Positions 57,545 through 64,000 of a DNA stretch of 64,000 nt are shown one piece after another. Position 1 is the first letter of the stretch. Every line of letters begins with the position of its first letter. The position numbers and the translations under genes are program-made. Origin of the DNA: Solenopsis invicta (Eukaryota; Arthropoda; Insecta; Hymenoptera; Formicidae); assembly GCF_016802725.1 (NCBI RefSeq), contig NC_052665.1:14080501-14144500 (forward strand), in the 5' to 3' direction. The notes under the pieces were generated by a model. It saw only the letters and a program-made list of their open reading frames with translations. It did not search any database and was not told the DNA's origin.

Positions 57545-57675
57545 GCACGTACTTACTAGAACTGTTTGGAATAGATTCTGATTGGAATTATTCAATTATT
57601 CCTTAGATTTCTTTGCGTTTTCTAGGAAAAACAGAATAATTCCGATTGAAATCCATTCCGATTTGTTTCATACCA
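57545..57675. mobile_element. Second hairpin element, ~45-bp arms
   Basis: Arms 57545-57589 and 57630-57675 are inverted, diverged copies (GGAATAGATTCTGATTGG against the inverse of CCGATTGAAATCCATTCC). It follows the previous hairpin by only 13 bp. Confidence 0.6.
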
Positions 57676-58097
57676 CGTATCTTAGGCACTTAAAATTAGG
57701 TAAAAAATGAGTGCTATCGTCATGACTGTAAGAGTACTTTTATATGGTATATGGATTGTGATTTCGGAAAGAGAAAAGAGGAAGCGCGTGAAAGAAGAAA
57801 GTAAGAAGCATTAAAAAAAGCGATAAAATGTTACGATAAAATGACTGGTTTGCACAAAACATCGTCGGTGTAATCGTCATCGAGCTCTCTCGGATTTCCT
57901 CGGTGGAATCAGCGTGTCTCGTCGATGGTGCGATTAACGGGCGACACGTGTCACGCCGCTTACCGCCAGTCACCCGTGAGTACACGCACCTGTAAACCCG
58001 CTTTTCCGGTGGTCGCGCGTGCAATTATCGTGCCGCAATGCCCGTCATTACGTCGAGACCGGCGCATATGTCAAGAGAAGGCAAACGTTAATACGCG

Positions 58098-58098
<1 letters not shown>

Positions 58099-58142
<44 letters not shown>
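58099..58142. repeat. (GA)n microsatellite
   Basis: A GAGAGA run with one ACAGA interruption near its start, inside a CpG-richer block (57880-58270). Confidence 0.9.
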
Positions 58143-58439
58143 CGGTATTATCGATGCCTGGATACAGTGCAACGCGAATATTGTTAATACGCACTGTTAC
58201 ATAAAACCGTACTCGCACGCGATATCATTTCGCACCTTTCTATGCCGTTACACGCGCCGTTGCGTAAATTAGAGTCTTTATTTAATACGTATCCGGGAGC
58301 AGTTGTTATTAATATATTTGAGAATAAATGTATATTGGTTTTGCACGCGATATTATTTTACACATTGTTTCTCCTGACGCGGCCGTATGTTGCCGCGAAT
58401 GGAAGCATTCCAATTGCGTTAAAATAAATTTTTGTCAAA

Positions 58440-61020
58440 ATTTTTGTGAATTTTTAACATATCCAAGTGTTAATTTAACATAATATAATTACGTTGAATA
58501 TTTTGTGTTAAATTAATATTCAACATTTCCTAGTGTTAAAATAACAATTTATGGATAAATCATGAACAAATAACATAAAAGTAATGTAGTTTGGAAACAT
58601 AAGTTCTATTGTAAGACAAATAAACAATATCATATTCTATCATTATATCACAAATGTTAATTTTACTGAAGAAATATTGTCAAACTACATTTTCAAATTG
58701 TGTCAAACTGTGACATTTTTTCTGACAATTTTTTAATATTTATGTTACTTTCTAAAATGCAAATTTCTAAAATTGCAATTTATCTTGCGTTAAATTGCCA
58801 CCAAAATTTGAGTGCATCGTTTGGGACCCGCATACATGTTAAACTTAATACAAATTTTCAGTTGTGTACGTATAGGTTTTATTAAAATATAATATAAATA
58901 AAAAATATACACACATACATCCTTTAGCCTCCTTTAACCCAATGTAAATTGCTCCGTACGACTGTTACGTAAGAATACAATACTCTAGACAATCTAAATG
59001 TTCTCGCCTTTCTGTTTAAATTTTTAGCATCAAAGATCAATAGAAACAATAAGGCAACTTAATTTCTCCAAAAAATTTATAAAAAAAGTGTATCACGGTC
59101 CCTTACAGGTCTGTCATCATCGACAGCCATGACGAGGTGTCGTGTACATACAATGTGTCACGCAATCACTGTCAAGCCGTGCGAAGCGTGCACGTGCGCG
59201 TGGCTGGAACCGATCGTGCCGCGGCTAATCGTAAATTAGGATCGGGTGAAAAAAAAGGAACGCAGCTCCCGTCATTAACTTCGGTAATCGCCGGAACCCT
59301 CGTGGTTCCGGTACTCGACTATCCAAACATCGCATCGAGTACAATCCGGGTGAGATTACTCGAGACGACGTGCTTTCGTCGATGCACGCTAATTATTATA
59401 AAGATGGGCAACGATGCGTTTTGCTATATTTAATTCGGTCATTGAGAAAATCAAATCATGTAAAACGTCATGAAAACTCTTTAAGTGCAATAGAAAGAAC
59501 AACGTTTTTGCAATTTCTTGTCAATGTTAAATATTTCATTATACATAAAAATAGAACAGATATTTTTTTTATTTAGTTTTAATATTAATTTTCGCTGGAA
59601 AAATAGCACAGTGGTATTGCATCTTTATCAAAAATCTTTAATTACATGTTTTCGACGTGATTATGAGCAGATCTTTATATATACGATCGTCTTACAAATC
59701 ATTTGTATTTGCTAATTATTATAATTAATTATGTCCAATGAAAGGTTTACCTGTTACGATCTATTATGCCACATATGCCATTCTTCTGCAGGATCAATTA
59801 TTACTCACGAGTCGTTAATTGTACTGCGACCCTCAGGCAAAGTCACGTCAGGTGACTCGACGTAACGACCATGCTTACGTAGAAGTAGATCATCAAAAAT
59901 TAATCGCAGTATCTCGTAAACATATGCACAAAAAAGGGAAAACCTTGAACGGCTGGTTCAAGTCTTTACTCACGACATTCGTCAATGTATCTTGTCGTAC
60001 GTATGAACGGCAAATTATATAATTTCTCAAAGGCTGTAAAATTCCCTTTAACTACGCGGGAAAGTGCGTGTAACAATTGAATTAAAGTCTAGACTTATGG
60101 GATTTTAATATGGGAAATAAATCACGTGTGTAGGGAACGCAAATGAAAATGCTATCATTTTGATGAGAAACAAACGGGGATTAGGCGATAATTAAAAATC
60201 TTTGTATGTCGTAGAAGGGAGTTAGGAAAAAAGATCCAGGTGAGACTTAGTCAGCAATCTCGCGACACGCGCGTCACGGCGACGGAACGGAGAATTTCTG
60301 ACACCACGTGCCTTTTTTCTCAATGAACCCTCTTTGTGCCCATTATATACGTGAATAACGTGGCATGCGTTCGTAACGGAGCTAATCAAATTAGAAAGTT
60401 AATTGAAAGGGAGCGACACCAGTTAATTCTTGTTTCTCGACTACGGAAACTTTTTATCTTCGCAACAAAGAAAGGGTTAAAGTAGCGGCAAGAATTCTTA
60501 TTCGCCCATTCGTACTTACGTACACGCGAAGATAAATATAGCTTCGGCATATTAAAGAATGATGTGAAAAGAAAGGAAAGATATTTCCATACGCGTGTTC
60601 GCGAAGTGCAGATCTCATGCAGAAACTAAACCTTGAGGTAACTTCATCATTACTTTGTTATTACTTCAGGCAAACTACCCTATCTCTGGGCATCTACGTT
60701 TCTTTTTGAGTAAGAAAATTCTCAACACATTTTAACAATAGCTGAAAAATAGCTGAAGTAAAATTTCAAGAAATTTCTTATACTGTCTACAGATGCATTA
60801 AATAAAGAGAAAGTAGAAAAATATTTTTTTGCTTATTTCACTATTATCTCCAATTGCTTTGTGAAAATATTATTTATTTCAATTGTTTTAAAGATTTACC
60901 ACGTTATTTAAATCGCAGCGCGATTTATGAAGTTATCTCGCTAGTATTGTTTGCAGCTGCGTCCGAAAATGACACGAGGTCGTATATTATGCGATCGATC
61001 AGCATTTTTTATGCGAAAGG
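58440..61020. other. Intergenic, no gene supported
   Basis: Alternating AT-rich and moderately CpG-rich patches (the latter at 59100-59400 and 60200-60400). Open frames are short and lie in several phases without family resemblance. No tRNA-like fold or large repeat was recognised. Confidence 0.4.
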
Positions 61021-62470
61021 ACGCACGTGACGTGACGCGGAAAAAAATTTGCATGCCGTCGACACCTTGCAGCGCGTCGCGCCTTTCGAAAACTATCGAA
61101 AAGTCATCGGATCGACATTAGACGCGAATGCCCGCAAGCGCAAACTGCGCCGCGCTTGTCGAACTTTGCGTGATCGATGGGCGTACGTTGAATTGTCTCC
61201 CCGGATACAACACCCGTTGACACGTTATGAGAAAACGCTCTCTCTTTCTCTTTTCATCACAGTTAGTTGAAACATCCTTCAAATATCATTGTGACACTTC
61301 AATTCTAAAAGTTTAAAATTCTGTCCAAGTGAAATTTTCGTTTCAAATTAAGTGGAGAAACAAGATCTCTTTAATTTTTTGCACTTCGAGAAGCTACCCC
61401 TATTTATTTCTTATTATTTTTCGAAAGAACTTTCGGCAAGAATTTGAATTCACTAATTAATTGTCTAGAAATATGAGGACAATAAAATTTATGAAATAAA
61501 TTAATGAAATACGATAGAATATTTGTAGAAGATTTGAAAATCTGTTTCAAAATAAAATTTTTGACCGCTCTTTAGCGTAATATAAACTACCTTCCTCTGT
61601 AGTATCAGAATTACTCAAAGAGAAATACTGTATACTTTTTCTGTACTCCTCTTCGCGACTTCGCAATTCTCCTTCCTATCCCTTCGGTGCGGTTTGCGCG
61701 TTTTTAGAAAGGGCGGAAAATCTGACTGTGTCCGATTCACCCTCCGTTGCGACTCTTAGCGCAACGCGACATATGTTACGTGCGTGCACGAACGACTCGT
61801 TCGTGCAAACAGGGTTAAATAATACGCCCCGTGTAATTGCACACCGGAGCACCGTGCGTGGCTCGACAATATGCCGAGGCGACATCGACACGGGGGTGGA
61901 CGAAAAAAAAACCAACGGAACTCCCTTTCCCCCCTTTTTATTTCTTCGTAATCATTTCTCTCCTTCGGTATGCCGATTGTTTCATTGTTACGCTAGTTTT
62001 AATACATTTGCGCATTTAGCAATTTTTTTGTCTCATTTCAAGTTATCATGCTGGGGACGTAATGTAATAAGAAAAGAATTAGATTAAATTAATTATTAGT
62101 CAGTAACTTACAAATGACTCTTCTTAAGATCACTTCTCATTGTGAAATTGTTCGAAAACTCCAAGCATCCATTCGTAACAAAATTTTCCTTGGCTGAAAG
62201 ACAGTCAGATTGACCATCGTGAGTTGCTGTCGCGGAAGACGGCGGTCATCGGACAATAAAAATGTTATGACAGGCTAAGGCGCTCGCGTGAGAGGGTTCC
62301 GTTTGGCGCAGCGAAGGGCGGACTATCAAGAAGTCAGCCCTACAACCCGATCCGAGAAAAAGAGCGGGAAAAAGAGAGGGCGAGAGCTGGTGGTTATACG
62401 TATATAGTCCTGGTCTCGCGGGCGTGAGGGTGCGGTGAAAGTGTAGCATCATCCAGCCAAGACTCCTCCA
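61021..62470. promoter_or_regulatory. CpG-rich patches in the 3' gene desert
   Basis: Patches at 61021-61230 and 61660-61920 are CpG-rich, and the sequence grows steadily richer after 62200. The open frames there (for example 61728-62087) start in CpG-rich and end in AT-rich sequence, as expected of non-coding DNA. Confidence 0.3.
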
Positions 62471-62925
62471 GCCGGCGGTGGCGGCGGTGGCGGCGGTGGC
62501 GGCGGCCGGCTGGGGGCTGATGGTAGTTTACCGCCGCCTGGGCGATGCTCTCCACGTCGGGCGCCCTGCATTATTGAGCCTGGGAAACGGCCAGGTGGTC
62601 CGGGCGCCCATCGGGTCCGTGACGGGCGGCGGAGGGCGATTGTGGGAGGGCAGGCGAGAGGCGGTAGCCCTGAGGGCCTGCCAGGGGACGCAAAGTCACG
62701 GGCGAAAGAGGGTTTACCGCCCGTCGCTCGGAAGACATGCGACCTCCTGGCTCCTCGACTTTGTGACCGCGCGCGCGGGAGACACACGCGACTCGCTCTC
62801 GATTTCTCGTCCCGGCCATTATGGCGCGTTCACGAAAGTGGCCATCGCGCGTAAGCAAAACGAGATCTCGTCCTATTGCTACGTTTTGCACAAATTCTGC
62901 AAACGTTTTCTCGCGTTTCTCCAAG
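62471..62925. promoter_or_regulatory. GC-rich island with GGCGGT/GGCGGC repeat
   Basis: The most GC-rich part of the window. It opens with a (GGCGGT)n/(GGC)n tract at 62474-62512 and contains GGGCGGCGGAGGGCG. Both strands are open for more than 110 codons, one reading poly-Pro and Gly/Arg, the other Ala/Val and Arg; both reflect the repeat. It fits a promoter/5' UTR. Confidence 0.4.
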
Positions 62926-63072
62926 GCTGCGTTCGAAAATTCTACATGTCGGGTAGAGTAACTTTGAATGACCAATCAGGATGAAAAAATCTTAAAAAAC
63001 CTCAAGATTTCTTCATCCTGATTGGTCAATCAAAGTTACTCTACCAGACGAGTAAAATTTTCGAACGCAGCC
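62925..63072. mobile_element. 148-bp hairpin MITE with possible CAA target duplication
   Basis: Arms of about 65 bp with ends GGCTGCGTTCGAAAAT and ATTTTCGAACGCAGCC, flanked by CAA on each side (62922-62924 and 63073-63075). The arms contain GACCAATCAGGATGAA, and the centre is A/T-rich. It interrupts the 3' edge of the GC-rich island. Confidence 0.75.
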
Positions 63073-63075
63073 CAA

Positions 63076-64000
63076 CAAGCTTGATAGAGTCAGGTCAGAA
63101 TTAGATCACTTTGCGACCCGCTGACGATACAACGTCGTCGCGCGAATTTTGACGTTACTGCCTGACAGCTTGACGACTCTGAGGTATAAGACTTATGGAA
63201 TTTTATTAAAAATACACAAAATATTTTAACTTTAATAGGCGCTTTTATATAATGCAATTCGGTTTGTATCATAATATTGTAGTTTGTTTCGATCGGATGA
63301 TGTAACAAGGTGAAATATACACGGATTGAATAGATTGCAAAATATTAATGAAAAACGCATCCAACTCTCGCTCGTCAACACTTAAAAAATCTTTTCATTG
63401 ACCCATGAATCGAAATTTTTAATACTCAAATCACACATTATCTTGTCAAATTTGCGTACGCTTATTTAAATAAAATATCCAAAAATTTTCAAATGCTTGA
63501 ATAGCATTTTGTGTTTAGGTCATTAACGCGGTTTTACGGAACAGAGATTTACACGGCTCGTTAAAATAGCGGAGAGACAGCCGGCAACGTGATCCATCGT
63601 GCAAAATCGTCAGAGACCTCTCTCATATAGAGACATTGTTGGAATCGAACGTAAAGTGGCCGCAATCGAAGAATGTCGCAAAATCGACGATATCGCGATG
63701 TTTAACGATTCTCGCTACTGCATTACATCGTGTAGTATGCAAAGTGGCACCGTATCTCCTCCCCATTGAAGAAGCCCGAAGTGCGGTTATAGCAGCTAGC
63801 GTATTTACAACGAGGAAGTCGCACAAGGAAATCCCACGGAGGATAATGAGGCTGAGCCGTCTTCGCGTATGAATTTCTCGTCATGTATCGCATGCATAAT
63901 GCAGAGGCGTTCGTAGCTGCGTCAGTGACTCATATTGCCTGCGACGTATTACCGTCTCGTCGACACTTTAAAGCTCGTGCACTCTTGTGCCGAGGGGAAA
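63076..64000. other. Terminal stretch, no gene supported
   Basis: Mixed composition, CpG-richer from 63520 onward. Two antiparallel open frames at 63620-63870 overlap each other, and neither resembles a known protein. Confidence 0.4.

Noticed and set aside
62449..62984. Open frames of 112-168 codons on both strands
   Set aside because: Both are driven by the GGCGGT repeat and high GC; poly-Pro on one strand and poly-Ala/Val on the other, with no conserved domain, and the end of one runs into a hairpin element.

Overview
The window is AT-rich, intron-dense eukaryotic DNA with short introns (mostly 70-300 bp), GT-AG splice sites, CpG-rich promoter-like islands and two dispersed pol III tRNA genes. 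The gene content (TMF, CRLF3, BUD31, sphingolipid desaturase, CEBPZ/Noc1, HP1, IDH3 gamma, DDX10, a fibrillar collagen, an arthropod-type ZP protein) points to an insect. A fibrillar collagen is absent from Drosophila but present in Hymenoptera, so an ant, bee or wasp is the best guess. The species cannot be fixed from this sequence alone. All exon models below were built by eye from splice sites and reading-frame continuity.

Layout. 1-1063 (+): 3' end of an unrecognised gene. 1254-3931 (-): ZP-domain membrane protein. 5419-5510 (-): intron-containing tRNA-Ile(UAU). 7025-11907 (+): TMF golgin, 10 coding exons. 13275-14970 (+): unrecognised protein with repeated K-Y-S-W motifs. 15066-17167 (+): CRLF3. 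17266-18005 (-): BUD31, tail to tail with CRLF3. 18492-19265: repeat-derived block with 85-bp inverted ends, directly before the sphingolipid delta-4 desaturase (19266-20573, +). 22207-26099 (+): CEBPZ/Noc1. 26814-27549 (-): HP1. 28.6-29.1 kb: palindromic repeats. 30243-31712 (+): IDH3 gamma. 32403-35832 (-): DDX10 helicase. 35.9-39.4 kb: a repeat-rich island around a THAP-domain gene (37732-38565, -). 40958-51273 (+): fibrillar collagen, 18 coding exons. 52486-52558 (+): tRNA-Val(UAC). 52.6-64 kb: no convincing coding gene, but several CpG-rich blocks, more palindromes and simple repeats; this looks like the regulatory/5' region of a gene lying outside the window.

The genes are not a functional cluster. 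Most are housekeeping genes for RNA processing (BUD31), ribosome biogenesis (CEBPZ, DDX10), chromatin (HP1), metabolism (IDH3G, DEGS) and Golgi trafficking (TMF). I see no operon-like system. The least explained material is the set of foldback (hairpin) elements. At least ten palindromes of about 70-340 bp occur, three with plausible short target-site duplications, and some share ends or cores. Other points of note are a desaturase whose usual first exon cannot be found behind an inserted repeat, a CRLF3 without its WSXWS motif, and two unrecognised genes.
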